From the NCBI GenBank assembly GCA_963573385.1, contig CAUYLG010013677.1, positions 1 to 64,000 on the forward strand: DNA of 64,000 bases, written 5' to 3'. A program made the translations under genes and the position numbers. Under the pieces are notes generated by a model. The model did not search any database and was not told the DNA's origin. It was given only the letters and a program-made list of their open reading frames with translations. This DNA is from Cacajao melanocephalus. Lineage: Eukaryota; Chordata; Mammalia; Primates; Pitheciidae. Within the stretch, counting starts at the first letter, position 1. Every line of letters begins with the position of its first letter. Of the stretch, positions 49,286 through 63,460 are shown one piece after another.

Positions 49286-50795
49286 GCTATCTGCTTCTTC
49301 ACCCTGTCGATGCCTTTCCTTTTTGAACACATACATTTTGCATTTTAGAATTATCAGAACAGTCTTCTATCAGAACAGCCTGCATTTTCTTCTTTCTTCC
49401 TTCTGTCTTTGTCTTTTTCTACAAGCATCTCTACCAAATAGCTCTGAAAGAATTTTTAATGACATCATAGCATAGCTACACTTTACGCACATTATTAAGG
49501 AAAAACATGGACCTCATTAGTTGTGTTGATTTCCCACCTCCCCCACTTCAATTCTTGGGATAAGACTAAGCAGTCTTAAGGGTTTTTAGATATGCTTACC
49601 AAATCCAAAATATCCAACCCATTCCTGGGAAGCAGGTTAAAATACACTTGACCTTCCCTGCAAGTTGGGTAAGGAAGCATGTAATGTCCCATGGAAATAA
49701 ACCACTAGAAGAATACAATTTTAAGATATAAAGGAGACTTAGGGCTCCTTTGTGATCCTCGTTTTTCAAAAGAGGATTTCAGAGTCCAAAGGGCTGAAGT
49801 GTTTTGCCTGATTGGTCAATGAATCCAGCACAGTCAGAAGTGATTCCTAGTAACATAGTGATCTCGCTTTGATTTAAAAGGGGAGACTGTACCCCATCTC
49901 ATGGTTTTTACTGTAACAGAAACAGCATCAGACATGTGCCAATGTGATTGTGGGATTTCAGGTGACATTGGGTACAGTGCTACACTATTTTGCATCTCAT
50001 TTTCCCTGTAGCCAAGGAGGTTATAATAATACTGACCCCCTCTTGGGACTATTAGAGGAATCAAAAGTATAATAAAATGTGTCAAAGAACTTTCAAAGCA
50101 TAAAGCCTTTGACAAATATAAAATACTTTCTTTATTAGCTATGCACACTCCTACCTTTTGCCAGTTAAATGAGGTCAGGCTGGCTCCCCACGGGCTTGCG
50201 CCCCACTTTAAATGGAAATTAAAACATACCCTGCCGGTGGGTTCACACTCCAACCACCTACACTGGCTTCTTTTGAACATCATTAAGCAGAAAATGTGAA
50301 ATATATCATTCTTTCTTTTGAAACCTTCTGCTCATCGCCTGACCATCCAGAATAGCACCTCAGGAAAAAAAAGGTTTAAAACATGAACAAAATCTTCCAA
50401 AACCCAAGGTAATTTTAACAGAAACCAGTGAATACTTGATATACATACATTCTCTCCTCGCTCCTGAAATTTAAATGACAAGTGCCTATGTGCACATGCT
50501 GAAAAGAAGACTTCGCTTTGAAATATTCCCCAGGGACTACTAATGTGTTCATCTAAAACAAGACCAGGACAGACCATGATTTGAAAACATTCACGGCTGG
50601 CTCTGGGAGAGCATATCTTGCGGTCAAGACAGCAGTGATGTAGTAGAAAAAGCAGGAGCCTGGGAGCTAATTATCTTAGTGCTAGGCCTTGGCTTTGCCA
50701 TTTTCTCAGACCATTTACTTATTTTGAGCCCCCTGAAGTTATATAATATAGCCCTGCCGCAATATCATTGCAAGAATTAAATTGCATACACTCAA
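49286..50795. other. Unique sequence, nothing recognised
   Basis: No repeat family recognised. A 149-codon minus frame at 49834-50283 is the longest non-repeat ORF here; its composition is mixed, it shows no motif, and neither end has good splice context. Confidence 0.45.
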
Positions 50796-50880
50796 ACTCA
50801 GAGGTTCACTATTTAGATTTAGGGTGGACCTGAGAAGTCTGAGTTTTTAAAAGCCCTCCAGACAATTCTTATGCAGATAA
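50796..50880 (+). mobile_element. Possible MER5A fragment
   Basis: CAGAGGTTCACTATTTAGAT, then TGGACCTGAGAAGTCTGAG resembles parts of MER5A with an internal deletion. Low certainty. Confidence 0.35.
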
Positions 50881-50910
50881 TTTTTTTTAATCTTATGCAG
50901 ATAAAAAAAA
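50864..50910. repeat. 24-bp tandem duplication
   Basis: ATCTTATGCAGATAA-type text occurs twice with a period of about 24 bases, separated by a T-run, the second copy running into an A-run. Confidence 0.75.
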
Positions 50911-51249
50911 AAAACACTGCCAAGGAAGCTGGCTATGCCTCATCAGCCTCAGATGGCAAGGAATGAAAACGAGGCAGGGAACAGAGACCAAGTCCCAGCA
51001 GCCGACCAGCACCCCAGCTCATTGTCTCCTTAAGCTCTCTCAAACAAGCCCCTCAGTTCTACAGAGAGGGACACCTTTACTGATACAGTCTTCTCTTCAC
51101 TCTGGGTAACCACTCAGCACTATGCATATCCTGGCTCTTGTCTACTTACAATAGACTGGCAGATGTCAAAACTCAAGCGGTGTCAAACACTTCCTTTAGC
51201 ACAACAGTATTCTCCCTTCCAAGCTCTTATCATTTTCCCTCACAACCCC

Positions 51250-51600
51250 CAGGTTCCCAAGATATACATGAAAAAGAAGCCTTGTCCCCAGGCCTGACTT
51301 TGGACTATTTACCTTCATGCAAACACACCTAGAACTTTCCCAACTCTAAGTCTCCCCATCCAATTCTCTCTACCAGCAAGCCCTTACCATCCACCAAAAC
51401 CCTACATGTCCTTGAAGGTCCAGATTAAATGAAGCCTTCTAAGATTTTCCCCCCAGTAGAAAAAGTCTTCCCTATTTCTTCCACTTGACCTTAAGATCAG
51501 GGACTACCTTTTTAAATCTTTATGCCTTCGGGGCAATTAGCACAGTGATATGCACATGAGAGTTGCTTAATAAAGATTTGCTCAATTTGCAAATTATGAG
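51250..51600 (+). mobile_element. L2 LINE 3' remnant
   Basis: CCTACATGTCCTTGAAGGTC, CAGATTAAATGAAGCCTTCT, GACCTTAAGATCAGGGACTA and GGGCAATTAGCACAGTGATA, ending AATAAAGATTTGCTCAAT, are the L2 3' end in order. Confidence 0.75.
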
Positions 51601-51810
51601 ATGTATTAAAACAATGGGAGAGAGCTATAGAGGAAGAGAGCAAAAAGCTAAATAAGAGAGGGTGTCATCCCATTCTCCAAGTTAGTCAGCAATTACCTCA
51701 ATTATCTCTAGTAGATTATGTACAATGAGGATTCATTCACTTCAAAAATTAAAATTTCATCTCCAAATCATATTGACCAAATTAAGCCATTTGAGGCATA
51801 AAAATGACCT

Positions 51811-51852
51811 GTGTACAAAGCTCATTATTTTGTTTTGTGTACAAAGCTCATT
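51811..51852. repeat. 26-bp-period tandem duplication
   Basis: GTGTACAAAGCTCATT occurs at 51811-51826 and 51837-51852 with ATTTTGTTTT between. It is a two-copy microduplication with no known element. Confidence 0.9.
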
Positions 51853-52039
51853 GTCCTACTCCATGAAACCTGATATTAAGCAGGACTTTAAGTAACGATC
51901 AGATGATGTTTATGAATAAACACGTCTAAGTCAATACTGAATTTACATATATGTTTACCTATTTCTCATGCTCACACTGATAGTTAAATATTAAGTACAT
52001 CAGGAGCCCAGGAAATAGCCCACGGTTATGCTGGACCTC

Positions 52040-52518
52040 TATTAACTTCAACAGGGATGGCACCAGGTTCAAGAGGACAAATAAGAGACCCAGAGCCTGC
52101 AAACAAGGCATGGCGTTTATTAAGGGAAACTTACATATGGGAACGGTCCAGAGGTGGTGGGCTGGACAGAAGAACTTCCATCCCTGCAGAAAACATGCAT
52201 ATTACAGAGCATTTTTACTTACCACCCTCGCCTAACAATCTCCCCCTGGCAATTTCCATTTACCCAGAAACAAAAGGCCTCAATCCCCTGTACAGCCCAG
52301 ATTCCGCTGGACTGTCCAAGGACTCAGGTGTTCTTCATCAATAAGGAATGACCCTTTGGGTCAGCCACTCCCAGATTCCTTAGCTCAGAACTCTGAACAC
52401 ATATTCGGCCATGTCTGCCATATAGGGTCAGTCTCAGCATGTGCTTAAGTTATACGCTGAATTGGCGCAGGCCATGACCTTAAGTTAAATTATTGTTATC
52501 AGGTGCATCTGCCATACA
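52040..52518 (-). mobile_element. Endogenous retrovirus LTR, copy C (solo)
   Basis: It matches copies A and B throughout, including GGCACCAGGTTCAAGAGG, GTTTATTAAGGGAAACTTAC (AATAAA on the minus strand), AACAATCTCCCCCTGGCAA and the terminal GCCATACA. No internal retroviral sequence flanks it, so it is probably a solo LTR. Compared with A it carries an extra segment near 52447-52490 that repeats CTTAAGTTA. Confidence 0.75.
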
Positions 52519-53095
52519 TCCACCTCAAACTAAATTGCCAAGCAAAAAAAGTCAATCCATTCATTAATTCAGCAAATCTGCATTTAGTACCTACCACGTA
52601 CCAGCGTAATCATGAATCACCACATGGGCCACCATCTAAGAGAAACATCCTGATCTTGACCAAGGTGTTCAAGGTCATGGTCTAGGTCAATTCAGTACAT
52701 ACAATCATTTAGTCGTCAGTAAGTATTCACCAACACTTTTCAGATATATGAGGCCTTATTTTCAACATATGATGGAAGCAAGTCTCTGGCTACATTTAGC
52801 CACACACATACTAACATTTATCATCAAGTAACCTCAAAATCTTCCATACAATTTGCTCTATCTGCTCACTGACAGCCCATGTGTACATCATTTTAGGTAA
52901 TCTAGTATGGCATAACATATTAAAATATATTAATATCATATTAATATATAAATATAAAATATTTTGGCAAAGCATAATATATTAACTATCTGGTCCCTTA
53001 TAGAAAAAGACTATTAGCTTAAATGTGGCTATAAAAAAAAAAACTAAAAAAAAAAAGGAAAAGACTGCTGATCTTGTACTTGCTAGTAAAAGAAG
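52519..53095. other. Unique AT-rich sequence
   Basis: An AT-rich run with AATATATTAATAT units lies at 52917-52985, and a poly-A pair at about 53032-53055. No gene signal. Confidence 0.5.
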
Positions 53096-53624
53096 GGACA
53101 TTTGGTTGGCCAACCAGCAGTATTTCCTACACAGATCACCTTATCATGCCACCTTATCTCAATCACATTTATTATTACGGTTAAAAACTGCAACCATAAA
53201 CATACTAAGGCAATGGAAATAACCGCTGATCATTACACACTACTGTTTTACTTTTAAAAGATTCTTTTCACAGTTACAAAAATCTGCTTTCTTTCCTGAC
53301 TGCAGTCTTTTGAGGCAGGTGTTCTTTGACAGATGATGAAACAGTAAAGGAGTGGCTGAGTGGCTTGCCTAAAGTTGGGAAGTTGGTTAGTAGCAGAGTT
53401 GGAACGACCCGATTCTAATAACTGCTTCTGTGTGGCCGGGGCATGAGTAAGTCATGACAAAGCTCTCAGCCCAGACCTCTTTCTATTGGACCACAAGGCT
53501 TTTTGTCCGAATGCTAAAATGGTTACTCTTCCAAGTCCTGGGGCCTTGATATCTTGACAGATGAGTTAGAATGTGTGATCTGGGCACAGCCTGTCCTCCA
53601 GGCTTCCCACACTGTTTCTGGTCA
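53096..53624 (+). repeat. Left arm of inverted duplication
   Basis: These 529 bases match the reverse complement of 58381-58917 with only scattered differences; by eye the half nearer the spacer is about 95% identical and the outer half about 90%. It carries an antisense MIR at about 53300-53420 (GACAGATGATGAAACAGT) less intact than the MIR in the right arm. Similarity stops sharply after CTGGTCA at 53624. Confidence 0.93.
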
Positions 53625-54360
53625 CAGGTGACAAGGCATCAGAGAATGAGAACTCCCTGAGGGTTCAAACTAGAGGGCTCACTAGACGGTCATACCTTAT
53701 TTGTAAAAGGGTAGAGAGTATCTTTAAAGAATTTTAACTAATTCATATTTCTTTAATAACACTAATTTCACCAAAAAGAGCCCTTTACAAATGTCAATTA
53801 AGCTAATTAACAAGTCACTCATTTCACCTGTTAGATCTCATTCCTAACATCTGTTATTCTAATCAGTAAATCCTCTAGGGTTGACCAAAAATAAGAGAAG
53901 TCCCAGTAGCCCCGTCTGAAATATGGCTTTTTCTGATTAATTGTTAACTGGACACTCCTGGAGCATGAACTTCTGATTAGGGCCACTGGTTTCCCCAAAC
54001 ATGTAGCTTAAACTAACTTACACACATTCTTACTGTTATCCAATCTACACTGAAGTATGTAAAGTGAATTACAGACACTAACACAGTGACATCAATATTT
54101 ACAGTAAAACATGATACAATATTCTCAAGTCACCAGGACTTGGTTCTAGCCACATTTGTAATTCCTCTACATGCAGGCATTTTACCGAATCACAGCTTTG
54201 AGTACCTTCTGATAGTTTCTATCAGTTCTCTAAAATTCAGTCCCACTTACTGAAAATGTAAGGTTCTAATGCACAGCATCCCTAACTGTAAATCAAGGCT
54301 AACCATGGAAAATGCACTGGACTCTTTTGTTACTGTAGTTTAAAAAAAAACTACACTTCT
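53625..54360. other. Unique sequence inside the inverted-repeat spacer
   Basis: No repeat or coding signal recognised. Confidence 0.5.
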
Positions 54361-54634
54361 GGCCAGGAATGGTGGCTCATGCCTGGAATCCAAGTACTTT
54401 GGGAGGCCAAGGCAGGCAGATCACCTAAAGCCAGTAGTTCAAGACCGGCCTAGACAACACCCCATTTCTACTAAAAACACAAAATTTAGCCAGGTGTGAT
54501 AGCATGTGCCTGTACTTGGGAGGCTGAGGCACAAGAAGCTTGAACCCAGGAGGTGGGGGTTGCAGTGAGCCAAGATCAAGCCACTGCACTCCAGCCTGGG
54601 TGACAGAGTGAGACACTGTCTCAAAAAAAAAATT
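54361..54634 (+). mobile_element. Alu with internal deletions
   Basis: Starts GGCCAGGAATGGTGGCTCA; part of the mid region is missing (TGCCTGTACTTGGGAGGC). ACTACACTTC before and TTACACTTC after are a probable target-site duplication. Confidence 0.93.
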
Positions 54635-54877
54635 TTTTTCTTACACTTCAATCCCCCATGGATGATAAAGAAATTTGTCTCATATATTAAGTCCTGAACC
54701 ACAAACAGGAATAGGCCTCTTTATATATTTCAACCAGGGAGTATGTAGAGCAAATATAAGTCCTTTTCTTTGCAAATGCGCCAGTAGGTCTTCCAAAGGC
54801 CAGAAAAAGATTTCTGCATTAATAAAAACAAAATAAAGAAGTTAATTCTTAAATACCATTGTTAAGAAACTGAATTA

Positions 54878-55235
<358 letters not shown>

Positions 55236-55431
55236 TCAAGATTTTATTAATTTCACTTTTTCCCATTCACCATGAAGTAAATATGTGGCTTTTTTAAAAT
55301 TCCAGAAACAATATTCCCAGTCATTTCTAATTAGAAGCCTCCAAAGTAAAATGAGAACAATGGAAAAGTCTCTTCCCCATTTCAGCAAGCCACTGCTCAC
55401 TGAGACTCCCCTGTGGTGAGACTAGCTAATG

Positions 55432-55733
55432 ATAAAGGAAAGAACTGACTCACAGTTCCACGAGCTTAACAGGAAGCATGGCTAGGGAGGCCTCAGGAAA
55501 CTTACAATCATGGCAGAAGGGGAAGCAGGTACCTTCTTCACAAGGCAGCAGGAAAGAAAATAAATGCGAGCACAGGAAAAACTGCTACTTTTAAACACAT
55601 CAGACCTCCTAAGACTCACTACCACAAGAATAGGATGGGGGAAACTGCCCCCATAATCCAATCACTTTCCTCGTGGAGATTACAAATCGAGATGACATTT
55701 AGGTGAGAACACAAGCCAAATCCTGTCACCAAT
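55432..55733 (-). mobile_element. MST-type LTR, antisense, partial
   Basis: The text begins AACTGACTCACAGTTCCACG, contains GGCCTCAGGAAACTTACAAT and AACTGCCCCCATAATCCAAT, and ends AAGCCAAATCCTGTCA. The first 60 or so bases of the antisense LTR are missing. Confidence 0.9.
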
Positions 55734-56519
55734 GATCCAAAAATGTGCTGCTCTGAAGAATATCCCCATACCCAAAAAGCCATGTTTCCACCCTACTCCC
55801 AACAAAGGTAGCAAATGTTTGCTTCATTCAATTCATCAATTTCTTGTAATACAGCACTTCTAATTGAAAATACTTGGGAAATAATTTTTTAACTAGAATT
55901 TTCCCTGTTTTCCATCGGCCAGTAAGGAAGACATGCTGCAGTAGTCAAAGCATTGTTTTAAAATGTATTGATAGTCACGTATAAATAGAAGATAAATAAC
56001 AAAGTCAAGTATCAATCACTTTCCCAGCTCTAAATATGCACTTATTTCCATGCACTGCATGGAATTCCACTTTGTTCCTTTTGCTGACACTGAAAATGAA
56101 ATCCACAGAACACAAACATTGGAAGTCCTAGGCATTATTTCTGCAGCCACATCTCAGCAGACTTCCAAGTGAGAGATGCTTTCAAAATGCCCTTGAAAGG
56201 GAGACTATGGTCTCTTAAGTGATCATTAGGAGCCTGGTTAAAATTCCTCTAGCACTTTTAGCAATTAGTCATTAATTGGACTTGCCACTTCAGACCCTTC
56301 CTAATTGCTAGTCTTGAGAGAGGAGCTCTGTGGGGACAAGTGGAGGAAGCAAGTGACTTCCTTCAGTGGGTCATTCAGCAGAAAACACAGCGTCCTGTTT
56401 TCCTGCAGCTGCATCTCCAGTACTCTTACCTTAGCCCAGGTCCTACCCTGGCAACACAAGTCATGCCTAACATAATAAGAAACTTGCTTTAACAAATACT
56501 CCGGAGCCTGTCCATGGAT
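55734..56519. other. Unique sequence
   Basis: No recognised repeat; a short ORF on the minus strand extends into the trinucleotide array that follows. Confidence 0.5.
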
Positions 56520-56551
<32 letters not shown>

Positions 56552-56552
56552 G
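56520..56552. repeat. (GTT)n / (AAC)n microsatellite
   Basis: About 11 GTT units are uninterrupted. On the minus strand they read as a run of Gln or Thr codons depending on frame, which explains the poly-Gln-like ORF; there is no other coding evidence. Confidence 0.97.
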
Positions 56553-56589
56553 CTTTAATAACAAGAGCATTTAAAGTACTATACAGTTT

Positions 56590-56790
56590 AAAAAAGAACT
56601 TCATACATATGATCTTATATAATTTCAACACCGTTTTATAGATGAGTAAACTGAGACTCAAGATGGTAAAGAGACTGGCCCAAATCCACACAACTTATGT
56701 GGCCAGCATGCACTGAGCTCCACAGCCCCAGGCTGGCCAGCTTCAAGCCCAGTGCTCTATTCACCTCATTGCACTGCTTCCCGGCAAAAA
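56590..56790 (-). mobile_element. MIR SINE, antisense, nearly full length
   Basis: TTATAGATGAGTAAACTGAG, GAGACTGGCCCAAATCCACA and CAAGCCCAGTGCTCTATTCA run in antisense MIR order to the tRNA-related part. Confidence 0.88.
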
Positions 56791-57257
56791 GGCCCCCTGC
56801 TGTCTCCAGATTTTGAGCATCTTTAAAGACATGATCCACATACGTTGATCTGCCATTTCTCTATAGATTGATAGCCTGCAATTTGGGGACGGCACCAGTG
56901 TTCTTCATAGGTAGAACAAAGAGCTCATTTTTGTTTAGCTAAAAGCCTTGATGGACTCTCACAAATGAAGGATGCCCCGGGAGCGTGCTCTGGCTGAGCT
57001 AAAGGGAACTGAGAGGAAAGGAAAGGAGAAGAGAGGTAGGGAATCAGTAACCCAATGCATAATACAAAACAAGCCCCAGAGAGAAGAGCTGAGAGAAAGA
57101 TCGTTCAGCCTCAGTGCAGCAGAGGATAAATAAATGCTATGGGGGTGAGAATGGCTTAGAGAGTTAAAGAACACGTATTATTCAGTTTTGTTTGCTTTTC
57201 TGTGATAGGATACTTTCCCCAGAACCAGACTAGGATGAGATAAGAGTGGCACCTACG
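56791..57257. other. Unique sequence
   Basis: No repeat recognised. A purine-rich stretch (GAGGAAAGGAAAGGAGAAG) lies at 57011-57040. Confidence 0.5.
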
Positions 57258-57557
<300 letters not shown>

Positions 57558-58094
57558 GGTATCTAGGCTGCAAAATTTTAGGAGGTGCTCGCTCTTAAGC
57601 TTGTACAGTACTTGCCTCACTCTGGTCCCAGCCAGGTCACCCCCTGCAGGGCCCCAAAGCTCAGGTAAAGCCTGAAATACACACAGCCCTGTGGAGACAA
57701 TATTTTGATATTTGGAGAGAGTGAAAGAATTAGAGCAGTAACCAGAACCAAGTGATAAGATTTATAATAGGATTATATACTGTTTGGTATGTATTTACTT
57801 TGGTGATGTGAATCATAAACTGAAATAATTAAAGAGAGAAAAGCCGGAACAAAAAGTCACTGGGAAAATACATGCCCGTTCCCCAGGAATTCCCAGAGAT
57901 GTGAAGAGGGACACTAGGTGTCCCACTACTTGTATTCTGGGGATTACAGACAAATTTAACAGGTTGGGGCTGGTCACCTGGAGAATCTCAGCAACTGGGT
58001 CACAGTTTCACGTGGGGCTCCGTTACACTGTTGCTGTTATTGTTTGCTCACAAAGGAATACCTCCTTTCTATCTAGCAAGTTTTCTAGATGACT
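57558..58094. other. Unique sequence
   Basis: No repeat or coding signal recognised. Confidence 0.5.
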
Positions 58095-58215
<121 letters not shown>

Positions 58216-58380
58216 TGACTTATGACATAAGTATGGAACAATAAAGTTGTTTTTGTCTCTTAGTCTACCGCATCTATTCAGTTGTAAGAAGAGGTGGTGG
58301 GGGAAGAATTATAATAGTGGAGAAAAGACCTCAGCAGGGGGCTTATGCTTCTCCAGTGCCTTACTATCCCTACCCATTTA

Positions 58381-58917
58381 TGACCAGAGACAGTGTGGGA
58401 AGCCTGGAGGATAGGCTGTGTCCAGATCACACATTCTAACTCATCTGTCAAGATATCAAGGCCCCAGGACTTGGAAGAGTAACCATTTTAGCATTCAGAC
58501 AAAAAGCCTTGTGGTCCAATAGAAAGAGGTCTGGGCTGAGAGCTTTGTCATGACTTACTCATGCCCTGGCCACAAAGGAGCAGTTATTAGAATCGGGTCG
58601 TTCCAACTCTGCTACTAACCAACTTCTCAACTTTAGGTAAGCCACTCAGCCACTCCTGTACTCAGTTTCCTCATCTGTCAAAGAAACACCTGCCTCAAAA
58701 GACTGCAGTCAGGAAAGCAAGCAGATTTTTGTAAATGTGAAAAAAAAGCCTTTAAAAAGTAAAACAATAGTGTGTAATGATCAGGGATTATTTCCATTGC
58801 CATATTACATTTATGGTTGCAGTTTTTAACAATAATAGTAAATGTTGTGATTGAGACAAGGTGGCAGGCTTAGGTGATCTGCATAGCAAGCACTGCTGGT
58901 TGGCCAACCAAATGTCC
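58381..58917 (-). repeat. Right arm of inverted duplication
   Basis: This is the inverted partner of 53096-53624, with 4.76 kb between arms. Its sense MIR (58600-58725, CTCAGTTTCCTCATCTGTC) matches MIR consensus better than the left arm, so this is more likely the ancestral copy. Similarity ends at the GGACATTTGG block (complement at 58917). Confidence 0.93.
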
Positions 58918-59689
58918 ATTCCCAGGCTCGCTCTTCTTCCTTGTCTGGCTTCATTATAGAAAATGGGAAAGTTATATTCTCACTTTCACACAGATAGCTA
59001 GGGGTAACCACGTGACACAGTTCTGACCAATAAGTAAGAAAGAATCTTCTGTTGCATTTCTGGTCAGGTTTATTATTTGCTAATGAAAAAAAAAAAAACA
59101 ATGTGGATGGCATCCTCTCTTTTTCCTTCACTGAAGGGACATGATGCATACAGCATGGAAGTCATCTAGTAACCTTAAGGCAAAGACCAAGAAAGTTAGT
59201 TCTCATTGAACTGTTGAACCAACACCTTCAGTTCCCTATCTCCAGACTGGTTCTTACTTAAGAAAGCAAACCCCTGTGTTCAACTTTTGTTAGTTACCTA
59301 CAGCTAAAAGCATTCCTGACTGATATAACAATATCCTATTCATTTTATGGCCTTTTGTCTTCTCATAGAAATTTCTCTCCTGGTGATCTTTATAAACAGT
59401 TTAACTCAAAGAGTAAGAAGGAAACTTTTTCCTCCAAAGGCCCAAAACAATAAAGAAATGGTCGAGAAAAAATGGGTAAATTTCCTCCACAAAGTAAGTT
59501 AGAATAGCACTGTGCTATCAGGCCACTGGATCTCCCCATGTGCATTCATTTGTCTTGCCAAGAGACCTGGCCTATAATAAAGCCTTCACTACCTACCCTA
59601 CAGGGTTCAGGATCAAAAGACATAATGGTTGTTAAAGTTCTGTATAGACTATGAAATGCCTCATAAAGGCTGGAGTTACTCAGGAGCCT
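58918..59689. other. Unassigned, possibly ancient repeat
   Basis: AGCTAGGGGTAACCACGTGA and CACAGTTCTGACCAATAAGT resemble an ancient mammalian repeat with a CATGTGAC..GGCCAAT motif. Family not assigned. A 107-codon minus frame here has no motif. An A-run lies at 59085-59099. Confidence 0.35.
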
Positions 59690-60070
59690 ATGCTTGGTGC
59701 TGCTCTCATCCTACGAGATCTGTTTCTATTTATACCTCTGTGCTGCTGACTCTCATTGCAGTTTTCATCCACTGAGTCTCCAAAGAACTCTTGGTCTCTA
59801 TTTCTAGCTACTTCCTGAACATCTTCACCTAGCTCTTTAAAAGCACGTCAAACTCAACATGTCCAAAACTGAATTAATTTCTGTTCTCCACAAAGCCATT
59901 CCTCTGACTGTGTTCCTGGTTTCCAGTAATAGATGTCACCATACACCTACTTTCCACAGGTAGAAAATTGAGTCATCTTCAACTCCTCTTTTTCCCTTCT
60001 AAGTCCCAACTCAAAAATAATTCTGTCTCTCTTGCCCTTGATCACATGACCACATGACCACATCCCGTCA
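59690..60070 (+). mobile_element. L2 LINE remnant
   Basis: TATTTCTAGCTACTTCCTGA, CAAACTCAACATGTCCAAAA and CTGAATTAATTTCTGTTCTC are diagnostic of L2. It appears to resume after the following Alu. Confidence 0.8.
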
Positions 60071-60072
60071 GG

Positions 60073-60393
60073 TTTTTTTTTTTTTTCTTCTTCTTCTTCT
60101 TCTTTTTGAGACAGAGTTTTGTTCTGTCACCCAGGCTGGAGTGCAGTGGCACAATCACAGCTCACTGCAGCTTTGACCCCCCGAGTTCAAGCCATGCTCC
60201 CACCTCAGCCTCCAGAGTATCTGGGACCACAGGAGCATGCCACCACACCCAGCTAATTTTTGTATTTTTTGTAGAGATGGGGGGTCTCATTATGTTGCCC
60301 TAGCTAGTCTCAAAGTACTGAGTTCAAGCAGTCCACCCACCTTGGCTTCCCAAAGTGCTAGGATTAAAGGTATGGGCCACTGCACCCAGCCCT
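60073..60393 (-). mobile_element. Alu, antisense, old, with (TTC)n in the tail
   Basis: The T-run tail contains five TTC units (60087-60101), then GAGACAGAGTTTTGTTCTG to the ACTGCACCCAGCC end. Many substitutions indicate a J-type copy. It interrupts the L2. Confidence 0.93.
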
Positions 60394-60880
60394 CATCAAC
60401 TTTTTTTTTAAAGTAAACAATAGATTATAACGTTTTCTGACAGTTCTCTCTGCTACTGCTTTTTGTGACTCCAGTCTAGATGAAGATTCTCCCAAAAGAA
60501 AACTTGGATCGCATCACTGTGTCAGTTAGAAGCTTCGTGGATTTGACGTAGCTACTGACTGGAGTCAGACAGCTTAGGGTGGTCCAAAAGCTTCTTCCAA
60601 GTCCAACTCCACCTTTACTCCTCAGGCTCATTCTTGGCCCTTCCCCTTCCTAATCTCAGCCTTCTCTCCCTGGATCCTTACATCCAGTGGGCACCTGACG
60701 ATTTTTCCTTTGTCCTACTTCTTGCCTTTATTCCTTCCTTGTGTTCTCCTGTCATTATCCCAGTCTAGCCTTTAGTATATTACATCTGGACTATTCCAAG
60801 AACCTCCTAACAGGGGCTTCCTGTCTTTCTTTGGTCCACACTATACTGTCCAACCAAATTAAATTACTTGAAAAATCCCA
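60394..60880 (+). mobile_element. Probable continuation of the L2
   Basis: The pyrimidine-rich text (CTATTCCAAGAACCTCCTAA, CAGGGGCTTCCTGTCTTTC) fits the L2 3' region read through the Alu insertions. Less certain than the neighbouring pieces. Confidence 0.5.
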
Positions 60881-61745
<865 letters not shown>

Positions 61746-61754
61746 AACATAGTA

Positions 61755-61835
61755 TCATATATTATTATATATATTATATAGTATATAGTATTATATTAAA
61801 ATATATACTTATACTTTTAATATCATATCTTTAAA
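61755..61835. repeat. AT-rich low-complexity tract
   Basis: Runs of ATATTATATA and TAGTATATAG with no coding content. Confidence 0.9.
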
Positions 61836-61845
61836 GTATACTTTT

Positions 61846-62139
<294 letters not shown>

Positions 62140-62164
62140 AAAATATATTTTGAGATCCCGTTCA

Positions 62165-62290
62165 CATCTGTTACCACAGCACAACAATTACCTGAAGGAG
62201 GCAGAACAGATATTATTGTCTCTGTAAAACTGGAGCCAGAAAGGTTAAGGAACTTCCCTTACCTCACCCTGGAAGTGCAGGCAGATGAAC
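62165..62290 (-). mobile_element. MIR SINE, antisense
   Basis: GAGGCAGAACAGATATTATTG, TCTGTAAAACTGGAGCCAGA and AGGTTAAGGAACTTCCCTTA show the antisense MIR core. Confidence 0.7.
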
Positions 62291-63329
62291 AAACTCACCT
62301 CTTGCTTTTGGTGCTTCACTAGGGCTTTTTCTGCTCAACTCAACTCTCATGGTTCTGAGTCTATCTATCCTGGGCCATTTCTGGGTCTCAGAGCAACTTG
62401 TACCACCCTCATTTCCACTTGGCCTTACAGCTCCACACTCTTAGAGGTTCCAAAATAGCCTCCTGCCTATCTCTCCCCACCCTCTGTGACATCTGTCTCA
62501 GGGACGCAGTGAGAAGCAAGGAGCTAATGTTCAGAAAATGTGCTGCCCTCCTGTGATGAAAGGTGCAATCTCCATTACTCCCTGGGACGCTGCGTCCCTG
62601 CGTCTGTTGTGAAGCAGGCCTGCACTTTGCAGCTGCTTCCCATGAACACCAAAGCCATTATGCCAGCCCACTGTCCTCTTCGTTTGACACTCTCTTAAAT
62701 ATGCCATTTTTCTCATTTTCATTAATAATGCTTTTTTAACACCTGATCGGCCTCATTGTCTGCTCTAGGTTCAGGCCTATTATTCCATTAGAGTTTGACA
62801 TTTGAAATGCAATGAGGCATTCGTGCACAGGTAGAGCTAATGGGGAAAATGGCTTGAGTCAGGGCTTTATGTACCATGCAGTTTGGAAAATGAGAGACAT
62901 CAACAAGAAACAGACGGCTGTTTTCGTGGCAGCCACAGGATTCTGGGTCTAAGACATGCCCGGTCCCCTGTGATCGGTTCAGGACACAGATGTGACCTTT
63001 TCTGCCAGCTGAGGGTATTTATCATGCAGGTACATCTCCTAGACTGTGCGTCTAGAAGAACCTGGAGCAGGTGAAAGAAAATTAGGCAATAGATCTAATG
63101 ACAAGTCAGTGAACGCGTCTGCCTTTCTCAACTCCCATTCTCTGGTATTCAGGGCAGCCAGTTATTATGGGGACTTCAGAGGATATTTACCAGCCTCTAG
63201 TGCTGCCATGTGCCTGTCAAATGAGTGAGTTGAATGTAACACTCAGGACCAGAGGGGCCACAGAAGTTGAAAAATTCAGCCAGTGTGTATCCCAGTTTTC
63301 CTTCCTAAACCCATCAAGTGAAAATAACT
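62291..63329. other. Unique sequence, nothing recognised
   Basis: No repeat or convincing exon. Several 60-70 codon frames lack motifs. Confidence 0.5.
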
Positions 63330-63460
63330 GTTTATATTTTGCTTACTTATTTACTCATCATTTACTCAAGAAACACTTACTGAAGGCTTTCGACGTAGGT
63401 GCTGGGTATATCTCTGCCCTCACAGAATTTACAGCACTTACAATGTCCCCACTTTTACCT
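63330..63460 (+). mobile_element. Old LINE/MIR-type fossil
   Basis: CTTATTTACTCATCATTTAC, GAAACACTTACTGAAGGC and CTGCCCTCACAGAATTTACA match the same ancient repeat as at 19078-19215. Confidence 0.55.

Noticed and set aside
49834..50283. 149-codon minus-strand open frame
   Set aside because: It has no recognisable motif or splice context, is bounded by ordinary stops, and this length is reachable by chance in 64 kb searched in six frames.
56301..56570. Poly-Gln ORF on the minus strand
   Set aside because: The glutamine run is just the (GTT)n microsatellite read in one frame, next to a MIR; no other coding evidence.
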